NCBI GenBank assembly: GCA_026419775.2
Contig: JAOPGA020001145.1
Span: 1-64,000 of the forward strand
DNA from: Acrasis kona
Taxonomy: Eukaryota > Heterolobosea > Eutetramitea > Acrasida > Acrasidae
Reading direction: 5' to 3'
DNA: 64,000 nt
In this document: one piece after another, positions 1 through 8,680 of the stretch
Numbering within the stretch: the stretch's first letter is position 1
Layout of the letters: each line of letters opens with the position of its first letter
The notes under the pieces: generated by a model
The model's database searches: none
Seen by the model: the letters and a program-made list of their open reading frames with translations, nothing else
What the model was told of the DNA's origin: nothing
Made by a program: the position numbers and the translations under genes

Positions 1-794
1 TAGGGATGCCGATCGTATCGGGCAGCTACCTAAGGTTGAGATAAGTACAAATATCATCCTTAAGCTTAACCCCTTAGACTCTGCTTACACTGTTTCGGCG
101 GTTAATGTTTTTGGTTCATTTGGTGAAATTAGGTTGACTATACTTACAATCTTTTGTTTGAATACCTCACTTGTTAGGGTTACTTAGGGTTGCTCTAGCA
201 CAGGTAAAAATTGTTGCCAATATATCTTCTTTTCTGGGTGGAAGAAATGGACCTGAGCAATCCTGTGCTACACCGCTATTGCCATCGTCTCAAGAAAGTC
301 AACCAAACAAGTGGAACACACCGTGACCTTAGGAAGATATTCGTTCATAGTTTATAAAATCATTTTGCTAATGTGAACCTGTTCAGAAAAGAGCGGCAAT
401 GTTGCTAGGGAATCTGATTCATAAAATTACAATTAATGATCTGAGCACTTGAGTTTGACGTTGTATATCGCGCACAAGGAGCATGACGAAGTAAAGAAAT
501 TAAGAGAGAATAACTAGGTTGTGCATAATCACTTTTGAGAGTGAGACATGTAATATAAGAGGAAATGATACGATGTAAAAAGGAGAGCAGATTTTTCGCC
601 CCACGATATCTGCATAAATCGCTGCAATAAATAAAAAAACAATTTAGTATGGGCTTATTGTTCGTTTCCATTATGGTTGCATTTGGTCCTATTATCGAAG
701 GAAGTACAAAAATCAATACCACCAAAAACTAAACGATAATACTTGGATTTATTATTTGAGGGTGCTCTGTGTATTGACGACACAACGTATTCGA
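1..794. other. No convincing gene
   Basis: Several overlapping short open frames occur on both strands, but none shows a recognisable motif or a consistent coding pattern. Two TTAGGGTT-like units lie close together near 173-193. They are too few to call a telomeric tract. I see nothing else here. Confidence 0.4.
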
Positions 795-1280
795 TTAAAG
801 TTTTGATACCCAACCAAGTCCCATTATTGCGTCTTTTAGCGCCATTCTTGATTTTTTCGATTTCAGGATTGACCCAAAATTGCAATAAAAAGTTTTAGGG
901 TTCTGCATATCGATGAATTTTCTTCGAAATCCTATTGTTTGTGCGATTCTTTGTGCTGCAGATTGGGCTAGTAAAGTCTCAAACTTTTCCTTGATAAAAT
1001 AATCCTTGATTTGGTTCTCTGTGATGTTTAGTGATCCGTCTGGTCCTACTGAACGATATTTATCCATAACCTCAGTCCATTGGGTTTCTTCCACGTTGTT
1101 TGAATTGATGCAGATTTCACTCCACGAAAATCCATTCGCTTTGGCTTGTTCTTCTGCCATAAATGCTTTAAAATCCATTTTCGGCGGTTTCATCTCTGTT
1201 GTCTCTGTTGCTTTGAAATCTAACACTGTAGGTACAATGATTCCTGGTGTTCCTGGTGCTTTTCTTCTTGGTGTGTACAT
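795..1280 (-). CDS. Hypothetical protein, 161 aa
   Basis: This is an open frame of 161 codons from an ATG at the high-coordinate end. The protein is hydrophilic, with a Pro-rich basic N-terminus (about residues 1-20) and then mixed charged helices; there is no signal peptide or membrane segment. I do not recognise a family. It lies in the repeat-rich part of the window, upstream of a hAT remnant on the same strand, so it could be a cargo or helper ORF of a mobile element rather than a host gene. The composition (Lys, Glu, Met, Gln rich, with few rare residues) looks coding. The start is the first ATG of the frame; an upstream exon cannot be excluded because a CAAG that could act as an acceptor precedes it. 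Confidence 0.45.
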   Translation of the reverse strand: MYTPRRKAPGTPGIIVPTVLDFKATETTEMKPPKMDFKAFMAEEQAKANGFSWSEICINSNNVEETQWTEVMDKYRSVGPDGSLNITENQIKDYFIKEKFETLLAQSAAQRIAQTIGFRRKFIDMQNPKTFYCNFGSILKSKKSRMALKDAIMGLGWVSKL

Positions 1281-2221
1281 TCTTGCAGTATAGTTCTGGG
1301 TATGCTTGAATAAAGATTCTTGTAAAAAATGTAATAAATAATCGTATAGACAAGTGTAGGTAACAAGTGTTTACACGATCAATTCTAATAGTTGTTTATT
1401 ATGAACATTCAAGCATCCTTTTTATACCGCTGTGGAACTTCCCTACGAAGTTCCATATGAACTTCGATACTAGTACGAACATCTCCTTACTGGCTAGTTC
1501 CCTTGTAATGGATGTTACATTACAACACTTATTGTCATTGCTCACATCATGGAATTTGTAAACTATCAAAGGGATAAACGTTCAGGTCAGAGGCAGAATG
1601 ATGGACAAGAAGAAAAACATAGTGCTTTCAAGGAAAACACATGAACAATGAATGATTACAAATTTGGTTCACTCGACCGAGTTTAAAGTAGAACCATCGT
1701 AATCGACAACATCTTGCTGAATATAATCGAAGTGGCTCGTTCAAGTCTCCATCTTCATCCTCTTTGTCGTCAAAGTTCCCACGTTCATAGTCATTGTTCA
1801 ATCCATTTCTTTTGAACAATAACTCGTTCGATCTATGGTCCCTCCCCAACTTTTGACTCGCATCACAGTCAACAAAAATTAACATGGATTATTCGAAGTT
1901 TGAGATCACAAATAGTATTGACGACACTAGGGGATACGNTGACAGTGGTACTAATCGTAACCAAAAAAGAAGAAAGTTGTAGTGACCACTAGTATAATTA
2001 ATGGATGCGAAAACATGTCGAACAAAATTCATGTCATAATAAAAGTATTTTATTGGCGGCTGGCTTATGTGACTTTTGTTCCCATACATCGTTAAAAAAA
2101 GAGTGAAATGAACACTTCCAATTCTTTGTCCACTGGGTAGGTATTAAAAGTGCGACCTATGGCAATTATTAGTCAATGATTAATATTTTGTTACGTATAC
2201 ACTACAGGCATGCTGTGAAGG
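1281..2221. other. Stretch without a supported gene
   Basis: AT-rich sequence with one ambiguous base at 1939. A minus-strand frame at 1628-1885 contains an acidic patch (DDKEDEDGD) but shows no other sign of being a gene. Nothing else is recognisable. Confidence 0.35.
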
Positions 2222-2815
2222 TTAGTTGTTTGGTCTAACACCTACAAAGTTCTTTGCGGCAAACATTGAGCGTATTGGAAGACTTTGGGAATGCTGTTTC
2301 CTCTGTGGAGTGGCTGAAAAATGTTTTGCTACGGATCTCACCTTGCACACAACATCATCATATCCATCAAGCATGTCCTGCACACACAAGTTGATAACAT
2401 GTGGGAGACAATTGACTTTGCTCTCCCTACCTTTAAACTTGCACTCGTTTATCAAATCTTGTTCCAAATCTGCTTTGATGTTTTGTTCTAGCTCGAAGCA
2501 AAAAGTTCCGTTATTTCCTGCATTGTCCGTTGTTGCTGACAAAAGTTTACTTTGAGCTTCTAGCTCCTTTAAACGGCTATTAACAATTTCAGCAAAATTT
2601 TCGCCTGTATGCTCACCCTCAATCTCACTAAAGTCAATCACCTCCTCTCTTAACTCAAAGTCTGGTGTCACCCATCTACCAATTGTGGCAAGTATAGGTT
2701 GTTGTGCTTCACTTGTCCAACCATCAACTGCAATGCTCATTGATGAACATGTCTCAAGGATCTCTTTTTTCAGCTTCTGTTGATGCTCTTCATATTTTTC
2801 TGATACTTTTTTTTG
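2222..2815 (-). mobile_element. hAT-family DNA transposon remnant
   Basis: The minus strand encodes the middle of a hAT transposase. Visible landmarks, in order, are DGWTSEAQQP (the D-x-W-T-S start of the RNase H-like catalytic fold with its first catalytic Asp), an LLSATTDNAGNN block (the second catalytic Asp region) and CLPHVINLCV, the conserved C-x2-H helix preceding the large insertion domain. The frame is open upstream of the ATG at 2740 as far as about 2815 (KYEEHQQK... then into this motif), so the ATG is not the true start. The zinc-finger BED domain, the insertion domain, the last catalytic Glu and the C-terminal dimerisation region are all missing from the frame, which stops at 2222. 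This is therefore a 5'- and 3'-truncated copy of a cut-and-paste element. I could not find its terminal inverted repeats. Confidence 0.75.
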
Positions 2816-3053
2816 TATTAATAATACAAAAAATGTCGGACGAAAAGCTGGGGTATGTTCAATTAAACAAAATGCAAAATAATGACAACATCCAGCCTCA
2901 AGATCGCATGTTGCGAGNAAGACAGCCTTCAGATCGCCACAAACAATACTTTGAAGAAGTTTCTGACAAAGTCTACGAAGATAGATAGAGGGCGATGAGA
3001 AAGACGATTTGCAAGAATTGGTTCAAAAGATCTTCAATGACGATTACAATGGA
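2816..3053. other. Short coding-like trace, origin unknown
   Basis: A plus-strand frame from an ATG at 2834 to a stop at 2986-2988 gives about 51 residues (begins MSDEKLGYVQ, contains one unreadable codon from the N at 2918). It is Gln/Asp rich and hydrophilic. It looks like a gene fragment but matches nothing I know. Confidence 0.25.
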
Positions 3054-3127
3054 AAAACATTGTAAAAGGGAATTGGTTGACCATATTGATCATCTTGTGT
3101 GTATGAGTGTGTGAATATACTAACACG
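3054..3127. repeat. Left terminal inverted repeat of the RT element
   Basis: Reads as the reverse complement of 7409-7484 with roughly 85-90% identity over the inner 50 bases. The shared core includes TTGATCATCTTGTGTG and GAGTGTGTGAATA followed by ACTAACACG. The outermost bases (GTAAAAGGG against GTAAAACGGG) are less well conserved, so the exact boundary is approximate. Confidence 0.8.
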
Positions 3128-3150
3128 TTTTATCAGCACACGTCCTTGGC

Positions 3151-3175
3151 AAATCATCCTAGCTGAGGATGATTT
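3151..3175. repeat. Perfect stem-loop just inside the left end
   Basis: Arms AAATCATCCT (3151-3160) and AGGATGATTT (3166-3175) are exactly complementary around a 5-nt loop. It occupies the position, just inside the terminal repeat, that a different GC-rich stem-loop holds at the right end of the same element. Confidence 0.7.
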
Positions 3176-3211
3176 GTATGATTATAACTAACTATTATAT
3201 AGGGTAAATAA

Positions 3212-3432
3212 ACTTACAAGCGAAAACCCAGCTGTAAGGTCTTCTTGGGCACAATACCGCATGCGAAAACCCTCTATGCGAAGAATGTGAATATATAAAT
3301 TAGGGCATTTACGAGCGGAAACCCAGCCGTAATTGAGATCATATGGGCAATTACATAGCGGGAGTCCCATGCATGTACTTTGAGCGAAAAACATTTGGGC
3401 CTCTTACGAGCGGAAACCCAGCCGTAATGGAG
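3212..3432. repeat. Left subterminal motif array of the RT element
   Basis: Three clear copies and at least two decayed copies of a motif reading TTACGAGCGGAAACCCAGCC and then GTAA, near 3217, 3308 and 3404. Each is itself flanked by TTAC and GTAA half-sites, so it is weakly palindromic. The same motif occurs in reverse orientation at the right end. Such iterated subterminal motifs are typical binding sites for element-encoded proteins; that role is inferred. Confidence 0.7.
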
Positions 3433-3481
3433 ATTAAGATATGGGAAATATATATATATATTATATAACTGAGAGAAATTT

Positions 3482-3545
3482 GATAGCAGGGACAGGCCCT
3501 GCACTCAGGTAGCTGTCCGCTACGCCGACATCGACCATCGATTGT
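3482..3545. repeat. Stem-loop between array and RT gene
   Basis: GCAGGG and CCCTGC pair across a short loop (about 3486-3502), followed by a GC-rich stretch with further partial complementarity. It is a candidate RNA or DNA structure of the element; no function is evident. Confidence 0.35.
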
Positions 3546-3902
3546 TACATTCATCATGATTAACAGAAGAATATCACACATCATCGTGATTAACAGAACA
3601 AAAGGGCCGGCCAAGTATCGGAGCACACGCGCTATAGGCAGTATGCAAGACTTCACAACTTCTATCGGCAACATTGAAACCTTACTTTGTACACACAGTG
3701 AAGCAATCTACCTTAGGGTAACATCAAGAACACTACTTGTACAAATTACAGAGTAATAAATTCGTCCAATGATTGAAAGATTGTTGGGGTCATATTTGGC
3801 CATCTTAGACTTAATGATTTTGACATCACATAGGGACAGTGGGTTAATTGATAAAATCTAATTATAACAAAATTAATCTTAACAAAGCAAAAATATTTAT
3901 TT

Positions 3903-4916
3903 TTAGAAACGATCACAAGGAACACCACGGCCATTCGTAAGCAGTATGACTAATTCTTCGGCATCTGCTTCAGTATACGATGAATTACTCTCAATGCGCG
4001 TCACAATGGAGTCACCAATTTTCCTCATCTCACGAGTAGGTAGAGCAGATTGTATACTACCCCGTAAACTGGGAGTTGCAGAAAATGGCAAACCACCCTC
4101 GGAACAAAATAACTTCACCTTATTGATGGCCCTATTAATAATATCTGGCTTGACGAAGACAAGATGACGGGAAAAATCAAGTTGATAATGAGAAAATTCG
4201 ACAACTTTCTTGGGGACCCAGTCAGATTTATCAACATTTATCTTAAGACCCCAAAGCTCAAAAGCATCCAGCAAGAGACGTAACAGCAAAAGGACCTGAT
4301 GCTCATATACGGCAGGCACCAAGAAATCATCAATGTACACTAAAATTCCATAACAAATACGTTTCGCAATGGTAGACGTAACTTGTTGGCAAGCATAGCC
4401 AGACATACCAGTACCCATGGGAGCAACTTTCCATAGAAACCATTGGTCGTTAACACAACATCCAAGATACTTCCAAAAATCCGGATGGATAGGAATACTG
4501 TAGTAGGCTGTCTTCAAGTCGAGAGTTAACGCATAATCATTCTTCAAAACACATTCCCAGACATCAGCTAACCCGGGCAGCTTCATGTGAAATTTTCGCA
4601 TGTACTTGGTAATCTCATGTCCCTCGGTGACAATACGTGGCGCCTGAGGCCTACCAGGTTTTTCTCTAGTAGCTATAGACAAGGCAAAATGGACGTCATC
4701 CTCAGTACATTTTAATAATTGACCACTGTCAGCCATATCAATTAACGTTTGATATACATAGTCAGAGTGACGTTTCGGATACTTATTGTGATAATGCAAC
4801 CAACGAGGAGGCTCATCCGCAAAATAGATACGGGCACCTTCGGACATTATATTCCCGAGTGTCATAGGATATATTGGAAGAACTACACTGTAGATTAATG
4901 AATCGTATTTATTCAA
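3903..4916 (-). CDS. Reverse transcriptase of the TIR-flanked element
   Basis: A 337-residue frame with a DIRS/Ty3-like reverse transcriptase fold. Recognisable blocks are the fingers region with DLKTAYYSIPIHPDFWKYLG (first catalytic Asp, about residues 150-170), an APMGTGMSG segment, the catalytic YIDD box within LVYIDDFLVP (about residues 195-205), and GLKINVDKSDWVPKK, the thumb-proximal block typical of DIRS and Ty3 enzymes. The domain would copy element RNA into DNA. Upstream on the same strand, only six bases away, is a small ORF that may be its structural partner; the two are probably on one transcript running towards the left end. No RNase H, integrase or recombinase domain is visible in the same frame. 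As a member of an LTR-kin group I treat it as an element fossil that looks whole. Confidence 0.75.
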   Translation of the reverse strand: MNKYDSLIYSVVLPIYPMTLGNIMSEGARIYFADEPPRWLHYHNKYPKRHSDYVYQTLIDMADSGQLLKCTEDDVHFALSIATREKPGRPQAPRIVTEGHEITKYMRKFHMKLPGLADVWECVLKNDYALTLDLKTAYYSIPIHPDFWKYLGCCVNDQWFLWKVAPMGTGMSGYACQQVTSTIAKRICYGILVYIDDFLVPAVYEHQVLLLLRLLLDAFELWGLKINVDKSDWVPKKVVEFSHYQLDFSRHLVFVKPDIINRAINKVKLFCSEGGLPFSATPSLRGSIQSALPTREMRKIGDSIVTRIESNSSYTEADAEELVILLTNGRGVPCDRF

Positions 4917-4922
4917 ACGTTA

Positions 4923-5528
4923 TTAATACCTTTGACGTTTGGGCGGTCTTGGGCGCGACGGTTCGGCATCACTGTCGACGGTTTGAACGTATTGATTGGC
5001 TGTGGGGTTTAAGAAGCGATAACCTTCCATGGCACCAAACTGATGAAAGAATTCTGCTCTGTTGGACAAACTATAATTCTTAATGGTCTCTACAATGTCG
5101 TCACCGGTGTCAAGAAACTCAAAGAAGTGCACGGCCAACGGATGGCTCTTGTTCCAGTTCTTCCCAAATTCACGAAGGGCTACGGGATGACTCTCACTGT
5201 AAATGCGATCCTCCCTCTTCTCCCAATTTAAGAATCTTTCGATCCACTCGCTAGCACTCGGGTCGCTTCTGTTGCGCATGGCTGATGCAGTTAGGTCAGC
5301 CGGAGTTCTGTTCTTGTCGTCCTTGAACCAGGGCATTCCTTGTTTCTCCAGGGTTCTTACTCGGCAGTGCAAAACATTGTACTGGTCTTGCAGATCGCGG
5401 ATCGTGGCTTTGAATGAAGTCTCACTAGCACGCAAAGATGTAATCTCAGCGTCGTAGTCAATATCGATTGGTTGGGACATGATGTAATGTAGGATGTTTA
5501 TAGTTTGTTTGTAGTTTGTTTTTAACAC
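4923..5528 (-). CDS. Small upstream ORF of the RT element, possible gag-like protein
   Basis: A 201-residue frame that ends just before the RT ORF starts. It has a predicted coiled-coil stretch near the N-terminus (about residues 25-65, heptad-like Leu/Ile with Arg/Glu), a central Trp/Phe-rich helical part (WIERFLNWEKRED) and a basic Arg/Pro tail (RPRPPKRQR). A position directly upstream of an RT, a coiled coil and a basic tail suit a nucleic-acid-binding structural protein, but I recognise no domain. The ATG nearest the element centre could be at residue 1 or at MSQPIDIDYD, which looks like a more natural start. Confidence 0.5.
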   Translation of the reverse strand: MLKTNYKQTINILHYIMSQPIDIDYDAEITSLRASETSFKATIRDLQDQYNVLHCRVRTLEKQGMPWFKDDKNRTPADLTASAMRNRSDPSASEWIERFLNWEKREDRIYSESHPVALREFGKNWNKSHPLAVHFFEFLDTGDDIVETIKNYSLSNRAEFFHQFGAMEGYRFLNPTANQYVQTVDSDAEPSRPRPPKRQRY

Positions 5529-5781
5529 AAATAATACATCATATAGCTACGCCCTTTTATACAGCATATTTATTTATAGAAGTTATTAGGCTAAATGCAT
5601 TTTTGGATCGGACATACACTTATTGTATAAATTAAGACAGTTTGTCGTCCATATGTCTCTTATAGGTGATAAATATGGGAGTTATTTTTATTACGCATAT
5701 TTATGTAACAAATACGGAGCTTATATCCAAATAATCAAATTTACAAGATTCACTGCTTGACAACATAAAAACAATCATAAC
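5529..5781. promoter_or_regulatory. Divergent promoter region inside the RT element
   Basis: AT-rich spacer between the minus-strand small ORF/RT pair and the plus-strand ORF. It contains several TATATTTA-like and TATTTATG-like stretches near 5565-5575 and 5695-5705. Its role as a shared promoter is inferred from gene orientation only. Confidence 0.35.
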
Positions 5782-6705
5782 ATGCCACAAACTTTTGTCC
5801 GTACTTTGGGTGGTATAGTACCCATTTACCAGCCTGTTAATGATGTGATGCCCAGCGCTGTGTTAATGACAGCACATACACACGATTACGAGGAGCTCTA
5901 CGACATTGATGAAGTTTCTGAAAAAGACTCTAGCTACTTGGCATCACTAGTTCTTTCATTACGCGACCGTATCTTCTTAAAACAGATAGAATTTTATCTC
6001 ATATATGAGACGGGACCAAGAGTGTATAAACGCCCAGACAATGTACGTATACTCTACATGAATCATGATCGTGCCTACACATGTCAAAGCATATCATTGG
6101 TTTCAACCAGTAAGCAAGAGCGCCCAATATCTGAATTTGAGGCTGTTACAATGGATTTGGTACGAGATAATCTAGTTATCATGCCTATATCAAACCCTGT
6201 TCGTCATAAGCGTAGCGGAATCTACTATGTCTATCTTGTCTATGGAAAGGACATCAATGGTTGCCATGTTGTATTTCCCGGTTATGTATCAGCTGCTACT
6301 CCTAATTTTCTAGAGTGCCGCACTCGTTTCAAAGGAAGCTTTAACACTGATAAGTGTCTTCGCATGATTAATGCGTTCCTACAGTTTGACCCTGCAAGTC
6401 TTATTAATGGGATTATAATTTTACACACTACCTCTACTCCTGCCAAGGCCGAGGCTGAGATTATTGATCTCTGTGTTAGACTATTCGTGGCTGGGGTTAA
6501 TATTTTGCCCATGAATGAATGGAAGGTGATACCATACAACAGGAGATTATATAAGTTCCCTGATACTGAGCATAATCGTCGACTAGTGCAATATTTGAAA
6601 ACAAATCCAGGTAGTCCCGAAAATCCGATCCCTGATCGTGTACCCAAGACTCGTACCATCTTGGAGGAAATGCGAGAACATTATCGTCTCCGTAATCAAA
6701 AATAA
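5782..6705 (+). CDS. Unrecognised 307-aa protein of the RT element
   Basis: A clean 307-codon frame starting MPQTFVRTLGG, transcribed away from the RT gene. It is soluble, with no signal peptide or membrane segment. The central part alternates hydrophobic strands (ISLVSTS, NLVIMPIS, IYYVYLVYG, CHVVFPGYV) and looks like a beta-rich fold; the C-terminal 60 residues are Pro/Arg rich and end in a charged helix (ILEEMREHYRLR). I do not recognise the family. Its position between the two inverted repeats and its intact frame suggest that it serves the element, perhaps as a DNA-binding or packaging protein, but that is guesswork. It is not a tyrosine recombinase: I find no R...HxxR...Y pattern. Confidence 0.6.
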   Translation: MPQTFVRTLGGIVPIYQPVNDVMPSAVLMTAHTHDYEELYDIDEVSEKDSSYLASLVLSLRDRIFLKQIEFYLIYETGPRVYKRPDNVRILYMNHDRAYTCQSISLVSTSKQERPISEFEAVTMDLVRDNLVIMPISNPVRHKRSGIYYVYLVYGKDINGCHVVFPGYVSAATPNFLECRTRFKGSFNTDKCLRMINAFLQFDPASLINGIIILHTTSTPAKAEAEIIDLCVRLFVAGVNILPMNEWKVIPYNRRLYKFPDTEHNRRLVQYLKTNPGSPENPIPDRVPKTRTILEEMREHYRLRNQK

Positions 6706-7114
6706 TAAACACTTTTCTTTTTCTTCTTTTCTTTGTTCTTAATGTTTGTCATGTTTGTTCCTGTTAAATCCAGATTGCGCTCCAGACCACTAGTGGGTAA
6801 TATTAACTATGTGACAATATGTGTTGATAAAATCTTATAAATAAATGAACACTTCAATGACCAGATGGCCCCCTTCTTTGTTCTTTCAAAGTAAGGGAAA
6901 TGCGGTACTTTATTGTATACACAAATGTCCAAAGACGCTGTATTTAATAAACATGCGCATGATCTAATTATGCTCTATTACCTGGCCCGAGCCTATTCTT
7001 TACTAACTCATCTATCTTAACACTGATATGTCGATATCAGAGCCTATTCTCTACTAACCTTAATGCTAATACTTGATAGTCGATATTCGCTTTGTGCGCC
7101 CAAAATCATTTCAA

Positions 7115-7318
7115 ATTACAGCTGGGTTTCCGCTAGTAATTGCCCAAAATTTCCACGTACAGCTGGGTTTCCGCTTGTAGGTGCCTAAAGTATATATACA
7201 TCTTACAGCTAGGTTTTCCGCTAGTAAGTGCCCCAAATATTTCTTTTCACGTACAGCTGGGTATCCGCTTGTAGGTGCCTAAATACATCTTACAGCTAGG
7301 TTTTCGCACGTAAGGTTC
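7115..7318. repeat. Right subterminal motif array of the RT element
   Basis: Five units of TTACAGCTGGGTTTCCGC followed by a TAGTAA or TTGTAG end, starting near 7120, 7161, 7203, 7252 and 7290 (spacing 38-49 bp) and separated by GTGCC-type spacers. They are reverse complements of the left-end motif. Units differ at a few positions (GGGTTTCC, AGGTTTTCC, GGGTATCC), so the array is old enough to have drifted or is under relaxed constraint. Confidence 0.8.
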
Positions 7319-7368
7319 CTCTATAGTTGATCCGATCTATATAAAAGTGTTATACAATCAATGTAGAA

Positions 7369-7389
7369 GCCGCCCCTAGCGGCGAAGTG
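7369..7389. repeat. GC-rich stem-loop with GAAGTG tail
   Basis: GCCGC (7369-7373) and GCGGC (7379-7383) pair around CCCTA and are followed by GAAGTG. A second copy with a compensatory change occurs at 11112-11134. Confidence 0.65.
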
Positions 7390-7408
7390 CCCTCAATACT
7401 ATAGAGAC

Positions 7409-7484
7409 GTGTTAGTGTATTCACACACTCCTGCACACAAGATGATCAACATGGTTGACTAAACCCGTTTTACAAACATTTTTT
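7409..7484. repeat. Right terminal inverted repeat of the RT element
   Basis: Reverse complement of 3054-3127 with about five mismatches over the inner 50 bases. The core runs from CGTGTTAGTG through GATGATCAACATGG to the T-rich end near 7484. Confidence 0.8.
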
Positions 7485-7954
7485 GTACGAGAAACAAAAC
7501 AAACGCAAAGCAATAATCAACAGTACACTAACATTCAACTCANTGAAGAACGAATTGAATGGAGAAAGAGTTGTTGTGGTACCAGTACCAGTAAGGAATG
7601 AATGAATGTGATGTCAAATAAAGAATTATTGTTGAGTTCAAAGAAACGATTACAATGAATGAGGAATAATAGGTGAAGTCTTGTTCTTCCTTCGAAATTT
7701 TGGGATTCTTCCGGAAATTCTAATAATAGGATGGTATGTTTAACCAGCTGATTAAACATACCATCCATGACACATTGCGATAGGTATTCCAAGGATACAT
7801 TCATTCTACTAAAAACTCTTGGTCTGTCGTCATCCTCCAATCTGTTATTTAGATACATACATACAATAGAGTGAAAGAATCCAACTTAATGCAGCACATG
7901 ACGAAGAGGACGTGCAAGTGCTCTTGCTCCTTTGGATATAATAATTCTTTTCAC
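7485..7954. other. Stretch without a supported gene
   Basis: Holds one N (7543) and a minus-strand frame at 7535-7858 without recognisable features. A perfect hairpin at 7729-7766 is listed separately. Nothing else is seen. Confidence 0.35.
7729..7766. repeat. Perfect 15-bp inverted repeat
   Basis: GGATGGTATGTTTAA (7729-7743) and TTAAACATACCATCC (7752-7766) are exact complements around an 8-nt centre. This could be a terminator-like hairpin, a palindromic insertion scar or the centre of a small inverted-repeat element. Confidence 0.75.
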
Positions 7955-8205
7955 TAGACTTCCGTGTTCAGGCATTATTAGAAGAAAAGGCATATTCACA
8001 AACTGCTACCCCTTTAACTGTGTCTAGAGATATTGATGAATTAAGAGAGAAGTTGCACTTACCTCCAGGTCATTCAGCCTTCAAATTAACCAAGGCACAA
8101 GTAGCCAACAAGCTCAAACATCTGAGGAAATTAATTAGAGACCTTGATGATGTCGGCACCATAAAAGGGCTTTTAAATGCTGTTAAGCTTATGATGGTTT
8201 TTTGA
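7955..8205 (+). CDS. Partial exon, unknown helical protein
   Basis: An open frame without a start codon runs from just after a TAG/CAG pair near 7955 to a stop at 8203-8205, giving about 80 residues (contains ELREKLHLPPGHSAFKLTKA). It is rich in Leu/Lys/Glu heptads and looks like a helical bundle. The upstream CAG suggests it is a 3' exon whose 5' part is missing or lies upstream. No family is recognised. The location among decayed pieces suggests a gene fragment. Confidence 0.35.
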
Positions 8206-8410
8206 ACCAAATTCTTAATGAATAAAATGTGTACATTTTGAAATGCGTTTGTTAGTGATAACGTCTGATGTAAAAGCCATTAAAACTTCGTAGATTCATT
8301 CCAACGTCTTACCGTCCAATGCCTTCTGTCATATGAAACACGCAGTTTACCTGTCCAGGTTGTAATTACTGGGAGAGAAGTTTATTGACGGATATTGTCG
8401 GGAGAGAAAG

Positions 8411-8680
8411 TATAATTGTGGCAGTGTGGCTAAAGTTTATTTTTCCCTGCTCGGCCGCAATTTGTGTACTCAACATGTTATTGTAGTGGGTGGTGGAGTT
8501 CAGAGTGCAGGTGATCAGCAGCAACAGACTCCAGAGCAGAAGGAGGCATTCGAGTATGTCAAGTCATTGGATGAAGCAGGATTGAAAAAATGGTTGAAAG
8601 AAATATATGAAGATTTTTATCAGAAGAACAAATTGTTGATATTCAATCCGTTCTTGAAGACTTTCTCGGTGTGGCAATGA
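8411..8680 (+). CDS. Hypothetical small protein
   Basis: A plus-strand frame ends at a stop at 8678-8680. Its convincing part is the last 55 residues: Gln-rich, then KEAFEYVKSLDEAGLKKWLK and an aromatic tail. The first in-frame start is a GTG-like codon near 8426, so the true 5' end is uncertain and could be an upstream exon. No domain is recognised. It shares the Leu/Lys-rich helical character of the piece at 7955-8205 but no clear sequence similarity. Confidence 0.3.
   Translation, partial: YNCGSVAKVYFSLLGRNLCTQHVIVVGGGVQSAGDQQQQTPEQKEAFEYVKSLDEAGLKKWLKEIYEDFYQKNKLLIFNPFLKTFSVWQ

Larger units (their letters stand above)
3054..7484. mobile_element. TIR-flanked reverse-transcriptase element, DIRS-like RT
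   Basis: This 4.4-kb unit is bounded by imperfect terminal inverted repeats of about 75 bp. Just inside each end are a stem-loop and an array of a TTAC...GTAA motif, in opposite orientation at the two ends. Between them lie three open frames: a reverse transcriptase and a small upstream ORF on the minus strand, and a 307-codon ORF on the plus strand. The RT is of the DIRS/Ty3 type (YIDD box), and inverted terminal repeats are known in DIRS elements. I see no tyrosine recombinase, integrase or RNase H ORF, so the unit may be a reduced DIRS relative or a non-autonomous derivative. It looks whole or nearly whole, and the high similarity of the terminal repeats argues for a fairly recent insertion. 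I could not establish a target-site duplication. Confidence 0.7.

Noticed and set aside
173-193. Two TTAGGGTT-like units, possible telomere repeat
   Set aside because: Only two units with an interruption; other single TTAGGGT words occur elsewhere by chance.
405-725. Minus-strand 106-codon frame
   Set aside because: Composition is not protein-like, no motif, and it overlaps another frame of equal quality.
1889-2089. Minus-strand frame with an unknown residue
   Set aside because: Contains an N and no recognisable feature.
3188-3674. Overlapping minus-strand frames in the left array
   Set aside because: They are translations of the repeat motif, not genes.
7369-7389. Hammerhead or delta-type ribozyme at the GAAGTG stem-loop
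   Set aside because: The conserved core of neither ribozyme (CTGATGA...GAAA, or the double pseudoknot) can be drawn around it.
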